Source: Myxococcota bacterium (GTDB lineage: Bacteria > Myxococcota_A > Polyangia > Polyangiales > Polyangiaceae). Taken from it: a DNA stretch of 64,000 nt. The notes beneath the pieces are model-generated. The model was not told the origin of the DNA, ran no database searches, and saw only the letters and a program-made list of their open reading frames with translations. The position numbers and the translations under genes are program-made. Position 1 is the first letter of the stretch; each line of letters opens with the position of its first letter. Shown here piece after piece: positions 32,888 to 41,242 of the stretch. The DNA is taken from NCBI GenBank assembly GCA_963169165.1, contig CAUJFL010000092.1, positions 1 through 64,000 of the forward strand. Direction: 5' to 3'.

Positions 32888-32989
32888 CGAAATTTCGGAG
32901 AAGTTTCGCGTTCGCTTCCCACGGCGAAACAACGGACGCGGCGCATCACAGAGAATGCGCAACGAATTCGCCTATTTTTCTAGCGAATT
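32888..32989. promoter_or_regulatory. Cluster of four inverted repeats between porin and gdhA
   Basis: CGAAATTTCG (32888-32897); GTTTCGC-N14-GCGAAAC (32903-32930); GCGCAT-N8-ATGCGC (32941-32960); AATTCGC-N11-GCGAATT (32965-32989). The TTCGC/GCGAA core recurs, and the segment is the most AT-rich intergenic DNA in the window. It is probably the promoter and operator region of the divergent pair. Confidence 0.6.
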
Positions 32990-33043
32990 TGACGCGGCGC
33001 GGGGTTGCTTCCGGCATGTTTCGTCGTCTAGAACGCGCGGGCC

Positions 33044-34339
<1,296 letters not shown>

Positions 34340-34355
34340 GCGACGGCGCGCGCGG

Positions 34356-35465
34356 TCAGCCGAGCTCGGTGACCGCGCGCACGAACCCGGGCGCTTGCGC
34401 CTCGATCGACAGGCGCGCCTCGACGTCGCGGCGCGCCGACGTCGCGAGGCGAGCCCGCAGCGCGCGATCGTCGAGCAGCCGCGACAGCGCGGTCGCCCAC
34501 TCCTCGGTCGTGGTCGCCGTCAGCGCGTTGTCGTCGTGTCGCATCAGCTCGGCCGCGCCGCCGACCGGGCTGCCGACGCACGGGACGCCGCACGCGAAGT
34601 ACTGCACCTGCTTGAAGCCGCATTTCCCGCGGCTCCACGCGTCGTCGACGAGCGGCGCGATCCCGACGTCGATGCGCTGAAAGTCCTCGATCTCTCGCGC
34701 CTCGCTCCACGCCACGCTCTCGAGCTCGACGCCGGGGATGGACAGCTGACGAGCCGCGCCGACGAGCCGCACCTTGAAGCGTCGACCCTCGCGGGCGAGC
34801 CGCTCGAGCGCTGGCAGGACGAGGTCGAGGTGCGTCGCCGTGCTGTGCGTGCCGATCCAGCCGACGACCGGCGCGTCGTGCCCGTCGACCCAGGCGCCGT
34901 CGAGGCGGCCCGGCAGCGGCGTCCACGCGTCGCGCGGCACCACGGTCGGGAGCACGACGACGTCGCCGTGGTACGCGCGCGCCCAGCGGGCCAGGTGATG
35001 GCTCCCCGCGATGACCCGCCGCGCTCGCCGCACGATGTCGAACGACTTGGACGGCGACTTCAGCAGGCGCGCGGCGAGCGGCGCGGCGGAGACCCGCTGC
35101 TGTCCGGGATCCGTCATCCAGATCGCGTCGTCGAGATCGAACACGAGCGGCAACGAGAGCGCGTCGGTCAACGCGCGCTCGACGATCGCGGGCCCGAGCA
35201 GCATCGCCTCGCGCTGGATGAAGACCGCGTCGTAGCGCCGCGCGCGCGTGAGCAGCGCCGCCCGCCGCGCCACGGCGAGGGCGAGCGCGCGCGCCTTCGC
35301 CAGCTTGCCGCGCCGGGCGTAGAAGTCGCGGAACACCTCGTCGGTCAAGAACGGAACAAAATCTACATCAACGCCCGCGGACCGGAGCGCGGGGAGGTAC
35401 GACGCGAGCCGAAAGCGCGTACACGCCGCGCCCGTGGGGTACGTCGCGAGCGCGAGGAGCCGCAC
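34356..35465 (-). CDS. GT4-like glycosyltransferase
   Basis: 369 aa, GT-B fold by pattern: MRLLALATYPTGAACTRFRLASYLPAL at the start, a D-rich hinge LVFDLDDAIWMTDPG, GWIGTHSTATHLDLVLPALERL at the beginning of the second Rossmann domain, and the donor-binding KCGFKQVQYFACGVPCVGSPVGGAAELM near the end. There is no signal or membrane segment. The sugar and acceptor are unknown, and no polysaccharide cluster surrounds it. It starts ten bases after the aconitase-like gene and is probably on the same transcript. Confidence 0.87.
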   Translation of the reverse strand: MRLLALATYPTGAACTRFRLASYLPALRSAGVDVDFVPFLTDEVFRDFYARRGKLAKARALALAVARRAALLTRARRYDAVFIQREAMLLGPAIVERALTDALSLPLVFDLDDAIWMTDPGQQRVSAAPLAARLLKSPSKSFDIVRRARRVIAGSHHLARWARAYHGDVVVLPTVVPRDAWTPLPGRLDGAWVDGHDAPVVGWIGTHSTATHLDLVLPALERLAREGRRFKVRLVGAARQLSIPGVELESVAWSEAREIEDFQRIDVGIAPLVDDAWSRGKCGFKQVQYFACGVPCVGSPVGGAAELMRHDDNALTATTTEEWATALSRLLDDRALRARLATSARRDVEARLSIEAQAPGFVRAVTELG

Positions 35466-35475
35466 GCTCGCTCGC

Positions 35476-37236
35476 TCAGCGCTTCGCCGAGGGGGCGGGC
35501 CGCGAGGTGCCGTTGGCGACCCACGCGCGCTCGAGCCCGACCGCGGCGTTCGTCAGCGTGACCTTGCCCTTGCCCGCCGTCAGCTGCACCGTGTCGCCCC
35601 ACTGGGCCACGGGCGGCAGGGTGATCGAGCGCTGACCCTTCAGCGCCGCGAGCCCGGCGGCGTCGGCGGAGAACACCGCGATTCCGGCGCCCGCCAGCGC
35701 GCTCGCGAGGCCGCTCGGGAGGGCCGCGCCGATGACGACGCGCACGCTGGCGTCCAGCTCGCCGACGCGCGTCGCGAGGGCGCGCGCGCTGTCGGCCGAC
35801 GCGAGCAGCGCCACCTCGGCGCCGCCAGGCTCGGGGAGCGCCTCGACGAGGTCGAACGTCGTCGTCTTCCAGCCGCGCGGCGCCGGGGCGGCGAGCGGTT
35901 TGTCGCGCTTCGGGGCGCCCGCCTCGGGCTTGCGCTCGCGCGTGACGAGCACGTCGTCGGTCGGCAGCACCCGCGGGATCGTCACGCGCACTGGGCGCTT
36001 GAACGCGCGCGGATCGCCGAGCGTCCCCGTCGCGACCGCGTAGGCGAGCGTCTCGGCGGACGCGACGATGAACCCCGGCGCGAGCGGCTCGGGATCGCAG
36101 GTGCGCAGCGACGTGCGCCCCGGCCCGACCGGATAGAGCTCGCCCGCCATCACGCGACGATCCGGCTCGACGATGCGCGCGCCGGTCGCGGCGAGATCGG
36201 CGAGCGCGCCCGACTGCGCCAGCACCTCGAGGGCCTGACGCGAAGGCGGCGCGACGAGGAAATCGAGGCGCGACGGCACGCGCTTCGATTTGAGCAACGC
36301 CGCCGCGGCCAGCAGGTCGCGGAGATTGGTGCCCGAGTCGCCGCCCAGGATCGCCTGGTGGATGGGCTTGCCCGCGAGATCGCGCACCGAGCGCACCTGC
36401 CCCTGCTCGTCGCAGATCAGCGGATCGACCGTGCCGAGATCGAGCGTCACCGCGTCGTCGCACGGCGCGCCTTGATCGGCGAACAGCGTGCGGTGCGCCT
36501 TCGAGCGGCGCTGATCTCGCAAGAAGCTCTCGGTCTTCTCGTCGGACAGGAACAGCCCCGCGGCGGCGCCCAGCATCGGCGCCGCGCCCGCGAGCACCGC
36601 GCGCTCGGAGACGTTCAGCAGCTTGGCGCTCTGGCCCGCGAACTCGAGGACGACGGGCGCGCGGTGGCGCTCTTCGATCCGCTTGACCACGTCGCCGATG
36701 CCTCGACGCACGAGCTCGAGCGCGACGTCGCGAGCGCACACGAACGGCCGCGTTCGTCCCGAGATGAGGATCTGCACGGAGCGCGGCGGCCGTAGCCACA
36801 CCGAGCCCTGCGCGAGCGCCTGCGCGAGCTGCCCCGGCGACGCCAGGAGCACCAGCATGCCGACACCGCCGAGCGGCGCGAGGCGCGGATCGTCGGTGAG
36901 CGCGAGGCGCGCGGGCGAGCCGAACCGCTCGAGGTGCACCGGCGCGGGGAAGCCGATCCCGGGGCGGGCGACCTGGACGCCGGCGGAGAGCATCTCGGGG
37001 ACGACCGCGGACCACGCGCCCGCGGCGACCTTGGAGTTCCACGCGACGTCGGTGACGCAGACGCCGTCGTAGGCGACGGCGACCTCGAGGGGGGTTTTCT
37101 TGAGGCCCGCGGCGACCGCCTCGACATAGGCGCGCGTCGGCGCCCGCGAGAGGATCACCTGATCGACCTTGACCTGGACGAGATCGCCCCTCAGCTGAGG
37201 ATCGGCGGCCCGCCCGGCCAGGATCTTTTGGGGCAT
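35476..37236 (-). CDS. Aconitase-superfamily protein without Fe-S ligands
   Basis: 586 aa from ATG at 37236 (MPQKILAGRAADPQLRGDLVQVKVDQVILSRAP, the aconitase/LeuC opening). Homology is clear in PVVLEFAGQSAKLLNVSERAVLAGAAPMLGAAAGLFLSDE (about 194-232) and IHQAILGGDSGTNLRDLLAAAALLKSKRV (about 292-320). The first cluster Cys (family GSCTN) is replaced in DSGTN, and the CxxC of the other two ligands is absent where the sequence reads VEPDRRVMAG. The C-terminal third looks like a remnant swivel domain without GSSRE. It is probably not a hydro-lyase; RNA binding or a structural role are options. Followed by a glycosyltransferase. Confidence 0.8.
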   Translation of the reverse strand: MPQKILAGRAADPQLRGDLVQVKVDQVILSRAPTRAYVEAVAAGLKKTPLEVAVAYDGVCVTDVAWNSKVAAGAWSAVVPEMLSAGVQVARPGIGFPAPVHLERFGSPARLALTDDPRLAPLGGVGMLVLLASPGQLAQALAQGSVWLRPPRSVQILISGRTRPFVCARDVALELVRRGIGDVVKRIEERHRAPVVLEFAGQSAKLLNVSERAVLAGAAPMLGAAAGLFLSDEKTESFLRDQRRSKAHRTLFADQGAPCDDAVTLDLGTVDPLICDEQGQVRSVRDLAGKPIHQAILGGDSGTNLRDLLAAAALLKSKRVPSRLDFLVAPPSRQALEVLAQSGALADLAATGARIVEPDRRVMAGELYPVGPGRTSLRTCDPEPLAPGFIVASAETLAYAVATGTLGDPRAFKRPVRVTIPRVLPTDDVLVTRERKPEAGAPKRDKPLAAPAPRGWKTTTFDLVEALPEPGGAEVALLASADSARALATRVGELDASVRVVIGAALPSGLASALAGAGIAVFSADAAGLAALKGQRSITLPPVAQWGDTVQLTAGKGKVTLTNAAVGLERAWVANGTSRPAPSAKR

Positions 37237-37272
37237 CGTGCGAGGCGGATCGCCTGCTCGCGCGCGCATGTT

Positions 37273-37402
37273 GGAAGTTCCGAGCTCCGACGTTTCGTGG
37301 GTTTCGTGGCGCCCGGCGCCGCTTCGGACGGCTGCGAGCGGCCAGGGAAGTTATCCGCTCGAAAGCCAGGGGGTCAAGCGAGCCTTTTGGAAAGAACTTC
37401 CC
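37273..37402. promoter_or_regulatory. Three GGAAGTT motifs in a divergent promoter region
   Basis: GGAAGTT at 37273 (within GGAAGTTCC) and 37346, and the inverse AACTTCC at 37396; GGGAAGTT (37345-37352) and AACTTCCC (37395-37402) form an inverted repeat 42 bases apart. They lie in the 202-base gap between the aconitase-like gene and the roadblock gene and may be regulator sites. Confidence 0.4.
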
Positions 37403-37438
37403 GAAAGGGTGCGCGCCCTCGTAATCTGCCGCACCACG

Positions 37439-37798
37439 ATGTTCAAAGAAGCGCTCGCGCACGTGGTCGACGGGACCGAGGGCGGCCTCGCCGGCCTGCT
37501 GATGGATTTTCAAGGTGTCGCGGTCGAGACCTACACGAAGCCTGGCGCGGCGCTCGACATGGACATCGTCGGCGCCGAGTTCTCCGTCGTGATCAAGTCG
37601 ATCCAGCGCGCCGCCGAGTCGCTCGAGGCCGGTCGCGCGCAAGAGGTCGCGGTCAGCGTCGACAAGATGATCACGGTGATCCGCGTGCTGAACTCCGACT
37701 ACTTCGTCGCGCTCGCGATGGCGCCGGACGGCAACATCGGCAAGGGGCGCTACCTGCTGCGCACCGCCGCGCCGAAGCTCCTCTCCGAGCTCGAATGA
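37439..37798 (+). CDS. Roadblock/LC7-domain protein
   Basis: 119 aa from ATG at 37439; the 67 extra N-terminal codons in the track are intergenic. A single roadblock/LC7 domain covers the whole chain: MFKEALAHVVDGTEGGLAGLLMDFQGVAVETY, then the beta strands EVAVSVDKMITVIRVLNSDYFVALAMAPDG. Roadblock proteins in myxobacteria (for example MglB) act as GAPs or scaffolds for small Ras-like GTPases. No GTPase gene is adjacent, so the partner must be elsewhere. ATGA overlap with aroQ suggests coupled translation with an unrelated enzyme. Confidence 0.9.
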   Translation: MFKEALAHVVDGTEGGLAGLLMDFQGVAVETYTKPGAALDMDIVGAEFSVVIKSIQRAAESLEAGRAQEVAVSVDKMITVIRVLNSDYFVALAMAPDGNIGKGRYLLRTAAPKLLSELE

Positions 37799-38334
37799 CC
37801 ACGAGGCCCGGCGAGGTCGTCTCGCTGCCACGCCGCGAGCCGCCGCGCGTGCTCGTCGTGTCCGGGCCCAACCTCCAGCTGCTCGGCCACCGCGAGCCCG
37901 AGATCTACGGCGCGACGACGCTCGACGAGATCCACGCGCGCCTGACCGAGGTCGCGCGCGGCGACGGCGCGTCGGTCGTCGCGCGGCAGAGCAACTCGGA
38001 GGGAGAGCTGGTCACGTGGGTCGGCGAGGCCGCGCGCGACGGGTTCCACGGCGTGCTGATCAACCCGGGCGCCTACACGCACACGAGCATCGCGCTGTTC
38101 GACGCGGCGAGGGCCTGCGGCCTGCCGCTCGTCGAGGTGCACCTGTCGAACCCCGACGCGCGCGAGGCGTTCCGTCGGCGGAGCTTCGTCGCGAGGGCCG
38201 CGATCGCGCGCGTCGCCGGCTTCGGGTGGCGCTCGTATGAGCTCGGGTTGCTGGGGCTGCTCGCGCACCTCGGTCGCCCCGCGCCGCGCGCGCGCGCCCG
38301 CGCCAAGGTCGCCGTCCTGAAGAAGCCGCGCTGA
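37795..38334 (+). CDS. aroQ: Type II 3-dehydroquinate dehydratase
   Basis: 179 aa from ATG at 37795. Active-site landmarks: VLVVSGPNLQLLGHREPEIYGATTLDEI with the catalytic Tyr and nearby Arg, RQSNSEGELVTWV, INPGAYTHTSIAL with the catalytic His, EVHLSNPDAREAFRRRS. The family GPNLNLLG reads GPNLQLLG here. It is about 30 residues longer than usual, from an N-terminal and a basic C-terminal extension. It catalyses the third step of the shikimate pathway. The stop lies in a strong hairpin shared with the convergent cheB stop. Confidence 0.95.
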   Translation: MTTRPGEVVSLPRREPPRVLVVSGPNLQLLGHREPEIYGATTLDEIHARLTEVARGDGASVVARQSNSEGELVTWVGEAARDGFHGVLINPGAYTHTSIALFDAARACGLPLVEVHLSNPDAREAFRRRSFVARAAIARVAGFGWRSYELGLLGLLAHLGRPAPRARARAKVAVLKKPR

Positions 38335-38352
38335 GGTCGGAACCTCAGCGCG
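38327..38352. terminator. 11-bp perfect hairpin spanning both convergent stops
   Basis: CGCGCTGAGGT-CGGA-ACCTCAGCGCG. The aroQ stop TGA (38332-38334) is in one arm, and the cheB stop (TCA on this strand, 38345-38347) is in the other. The stem is perfect with a four-base loop, the best terminator-like structure in the window, although it lacks a T-run. It should act in both directions. Confidence 0.7.
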
Positions 38353-39400
38353 CGCCGAGCGTCGAGAGAAAGTCGGCGATCTTCGACAGCGGCAGCACCT
38401 CGTTCGCGAGGCCCGCGCGCACCACGGCGCCAGGCATCCCGTACACGACCGCGCTCTCCTCGCTCTCGGCGACGACGAGCCCGCCCGCCTCGCGGATCGC
38501 GCGCGCGCCCGCCAGGCCGTCGTCTCCCATGCCCGTCAGCACGACGCCGCACACGTCGAGCGCGGGAGCCGCGAGCTGGGCGACGCTGCGGAGCAGGCGA
38601 TCGGCGCTGGGGACGTAGCGATCGTTCGTGCCCGGCGCGCCCGTCCGCAGCCGGAGCTCGGCGCCCACGCGGACGATCTCCATGCACTGGCGACCGGGGC
38701 ACACGTAGCCGCGCTGCGCCGCCACGAGGTCGCCCTCCTGCCCCTCGGTGACGCGAAAGGAGCCCCGCTTGTCGAGCCGCTCGGCGAACGTCCGCGTGAA
38801 CTTGTCGGGCATGTGCTGCGCCACCAGCACGGAGGCGGGGAGCCGCGGCGACAGCCTGGAGAACACCTCGAGCAGCGCCGTCGGCCCGCCGGTGCTCGAG
38901 GCGACGCCGATGACGAGCCTCGGGGTGCCGCTCGGTTGCTCGCTCGGGGGCGGTGTCTCCCGTGGGCGCACGCTGCGCGCTTCGGGGGCCGCGCGCCGCA
39001 GGTTGCGGACGAGGCGCACCTTCTCGAGCAGCTCGGTGCGCACGTCGGCGCCCTCGGGGGCGACCTGGCGCTCGGGCTTCGCGACGAAATCGATGGCGCC
39101 GAGCTCGAGCGCCTTGAAGACGTTCTCCTTCTGGCTGTAGCTCGACACGACGATCACCGGCGTCGGCTGCTTGGCCATCAGGATCCGCAGGAAGGTGAAG
39201 CCATCCATGCGCGGCATCTCGAGGTCGAGCGTGATGACGTCGGGCTTCAGCTGCGCGACGAGCCGCAGCGCCTCGTCGCCGTCGGACGCCTTGCCGATGA
39301 CCTCGGCGTCGTCGCTCCCCGCGAAGATCTCGGCGATGTTTCGGCGGTTGAACGCCGAGTCGTCGACGACCAGCACCCCCAGCTTCTTCTTGTCGTTCAT
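38345..39400 (-). CDS. cheB: CheB protein-glutamate methylesterase
   Basis: 351 aa from ATG at 39400 (ATGA overlap with cheR); the 501-residue ORF is over-extended. The receiver domain has VLVVDDSAFNRR and phospho-acceptor LDLEMPRMDG. After a Pro-rich linker, the methylesterase has the Ser-His-Asp triad: VASSTGGPTALLEVF, LVAQHMPDKFT, and LTGMGDDGLAGAR. It removes methyl groups from chemoreceptors when phosphorylated by CheA. Last gene of the che operon. Confidence 0.97.
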   Translation of the reverse strand: MNDKKKLGVLVVDDSAFNRRNIAEIFAGSDDAEVIGKASDGDEALRLVAQLKPDVITLDLEMPRMDGFTFLRILMAKQPTPVIVVSSYSQKENVFKALELGAIDFVAKPERQVAPEGADVRTELLEKVRLVRNLRRAAPEARSVRPRETPPPSEQPSGTPRLVIGVASSTGGPTALLEVFSRLSPRLPASVLVAQHMPDKFTRTFAERLDKRGSFRVTEGQEGDLVAAQRGYVCPGRQCMEIVRVGAELRLRTGAPGTNDRYVPSADRLLRSVAQLAAPALDVCGVVLTGMGDDGLAGARAIREAGGLVVAESEESAVVYGMPGAVVRAGLANEVLPLSKIADFLSTLGAR

Positions 39401-40278
39401 CGGACCCCCTTCTTCGGCTCGGAGTCGGTCGGTGGGCGTCGGTACACGAACGTGTCCGCGAGCTGCACGGGCTCGAACGGCCCCGGCTCGGCGAGCAGCG
39501 ACTCGGAGTGGCCGAGCATCAGGAAGCCCCCCGGCACGAGCCGCTCGAACAACAAGCCGAGCACCGCCTTTCTCGCCTCGGGCACGAGGTAGATGAGCAG
39601 GTTGCGGCAGAACACGGCGTCCGCGCGGCCGACCACGCTCGCGCGCACCTCGTCGAGCAGGTTGAGCTGGGAGAACGTGCACATGTCCTGCAGGTGACCT
39701 CGGACGCGCGCGCCGTCCTCGTGCGGCTCGAAGCTCGACGAGGCGGCGAGCCCGGGCGAGCCGCGGAACGAGCCCTTGCCGTAGACCGCGCGCCGCGCGA
39801 ACGCGACGCAGCGCTTCGACAGATCGGTGCCGAGCACGCGGAGGTCCCAACCCTCGAGGTCGGGCGCCTCGGACAGCAGGATCGCGAGCGAGTAGGCCTC
39901 TTCGCCCGTGGCGCAGCCCGCGCTCCAGACGGTCAGCCGACGCCGCGACGCCGCGAGCTCTCGGAGCCTTGGCACGATCTCGCGGCTGAACGCGGTCAGC
40001 TGGTACTCTTCTCGAAAGAAGTAGGTCTCGTGCGTCGTGACGAGGTCGAGCGCCTCCTCGATCTCGCGGCGAGCCGCCGGGGTGTCGCGCCGCAGCAGGT
40101 CGGCGTACCCGCCGAACGTCTCGGCGCCGGTCGCGATCACGCGATCGCGCAGCTTGCGCTCGATCGCAGGCCGCGCGTCCTCGCCGAGCGCCAGCCCGGC
40201 CACCTCCCGGAAGAGCTCGACGAGGCGCCCGGCGTCGTGCGCGTCGAGCGTGGGCGGCTGGGAGGGGACGGGCTTCAT
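39397..40278 (-). CDS. cheR: CheR chemoreceptor methyltransferase
   Basis: 293 aa from ATG at 40278 (ATGA overlap with cheW). The N-terminal all-helical domain precedes TTHETYFFREEYQLTAF. The AdoMet-binding segment is VWSAGCATGEEAYSLAILL, then DAVFCRNLLIYL and PGGFLMLGHSESLL. It methylates receptor glutamates. No TPR tail is seen. It is translationally coupled to both neighbours. Confidence 0.96.
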   Translation of the reverse strand: MKPVPSQPPTLDAHDAGRLVELFREVAGLALGEDARPAIERKLRDRVIATGAETFGGYADLLRRDTPAARREIEEALDLVTTHETYFFREEYQLTAFSREIVPRLRELAASRRRLTVWSAGCATGEEAYSLAILLSEAPDLEGWDLRVLGTDLSKRCVAFARRAVYGKGSFRGSPGLAASSSFEPHEDGARVRGHLQDMCTFSQLNLLDEVRASVVGRADAVFCRNLLIYLVPEARKAVLGLLFERLVPGGFLMLGHSESLLAEPGPFEPVQLADTFVYRRPPTDSEPKKGVR

Positions 40279-40739
40279 GGAGTGGCCTCGACCGCGGCGG
40301 ACACGACGCCGAGCTTCTCGAGGTCGAGCACGAACGTGCGGCGCTCGCCCTGTGTGGCGACGCCGACCAGCGCGCGTCGAGCGGCGTACGCGCCGAGCTC
40401 GGGGGGCGGCCTCAGCTCGGCCCCGCGCGTGCCGAACACGTCGGTCACCGCGTCGACGACGAGCGCGACCAGCCCGCGCGGGGTGCGCGCGACGATCCAC
40501 TTCGAGCGCGGCGCCTCTCCCTGCACCCCGAAGCTCGCGCGCAGATCGACGACCGGCACGACGTCGCCGCGAAATTCGGTGACCCCGAGCACGTGCTCTG
40601 GCAGCCGCGGCAAGCGATCGAGCGGGAGCGGGTTGACGATCTGCACGACCTTCGAGATGTCGATCGCGTAGCCCACCTCGCCGAGGGTGAAGCCGACGAG
40701 GCTCTTCTGCGGGTTGGAGGCGGCGCGGTCGCGCGGCAT
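40275..40739 (-). CDS. cheW: CheW coupling protein (second in operon)
   Basis: 154 aa. A CheW fold throughout: LVGFTLGEVGYAIDISKVVQIVNP, then VLGVTEFRGDVVPVVDLRASFG and VALVVDAVTDVFG. It links receptors with CheA. Start ATG overlaps the preceding cheW stop as TGATG; its stop overlaps cheR as ATGA. The two CheW proteins are clearly different in sequence, so they may serve different receptors. Confidence 0.93.
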   Translation of the reverse strand: MPRDRAASNPQKSLVGFTLGEVGYAIDISKVVQIVNPLPLDRLPRLPEHVLGVTEFRGDVVPVVDLRASFGVQGEAPRSKWIVARTPRGLVALVVDAVTDVFGTRGAELRPPPELGAYAARRALVGVATQGERRTFVLDLEKLGVVSAAVEATP

Positions 40740-41239
40740 CAGAGCACCTTCAGCACGGCGGCCAGCGACAGCAGGATCAGCAGCTGATCACCTTGTCGTC
40801 CGAGCCCGACCACGTGCTCCGACACGGTGCCGCCGAGCGCGGTCGCGGGCTCGATCTCTTGCTCGGCTAGCCGCACGACGTTGAGCACCTCGTCGACGAG
40901 GAGACCGATCGTCTCGTCGTGCGGCGCGCGGACGAGCAGCACGCGGGCGCGGCGCACGCTCGCGGGAGCGACCGGCCTCGCGCGCTTGCCGAAGCAGACG
41001 CCGAGATCGAGCACCGTCACGAGCATGCCGCGGACGCTCGAGATCCCCAGCACGGCGCGCGGCGCCCGCGGGACGAACGTGGTCGACGGCGGCGACAGCA
41101 GCTCGCGCACGTCGGCGAGGGGCAGCGCGAAGACCTCGTCCGCGACGCGGAACGCGAGGTGCTCGGTGACGTGCTCCCACTCGAGCGAGTGGGCGCGCCG
41201 CGCGAGGCGAGCTGCCGGGGTGCGCGCGAGATCGGCCAC
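40739..41239 (-). CDS. CheW-like coupling protein (first in operon)
   Basis: 166 aa from GTG at 41239, three bases after the cheA stop. The CheW domain spans about 25-165: HLAFRVADEVFALPLADVRELLSP, VLGISSVRGMLVTVLDLGVCFG, GLLVDEVLNVVRLAEQEIEPA. There is a short Arg/Ala-rich N-terminal extension. Distinct from its neighbour; a division of labour within the array is possible. Confidence 0.92.
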   Translation of the reverse strand: MADLARTPAARLARRAHSLEWEHVTEHLAFRVADEVFALPLADVRELLSPPSTTFVPRAPRAVLGISSVRGMLVTVLDLGVCFGKRARPVAPASVRRARVLLVRAPHDETIGLLVDEVLNVVRLAEQEIEPATALGGTVSEHVVGLGRQGDQLLILLSLAAVLKVL

Positions 41240-41242
41240 GGG

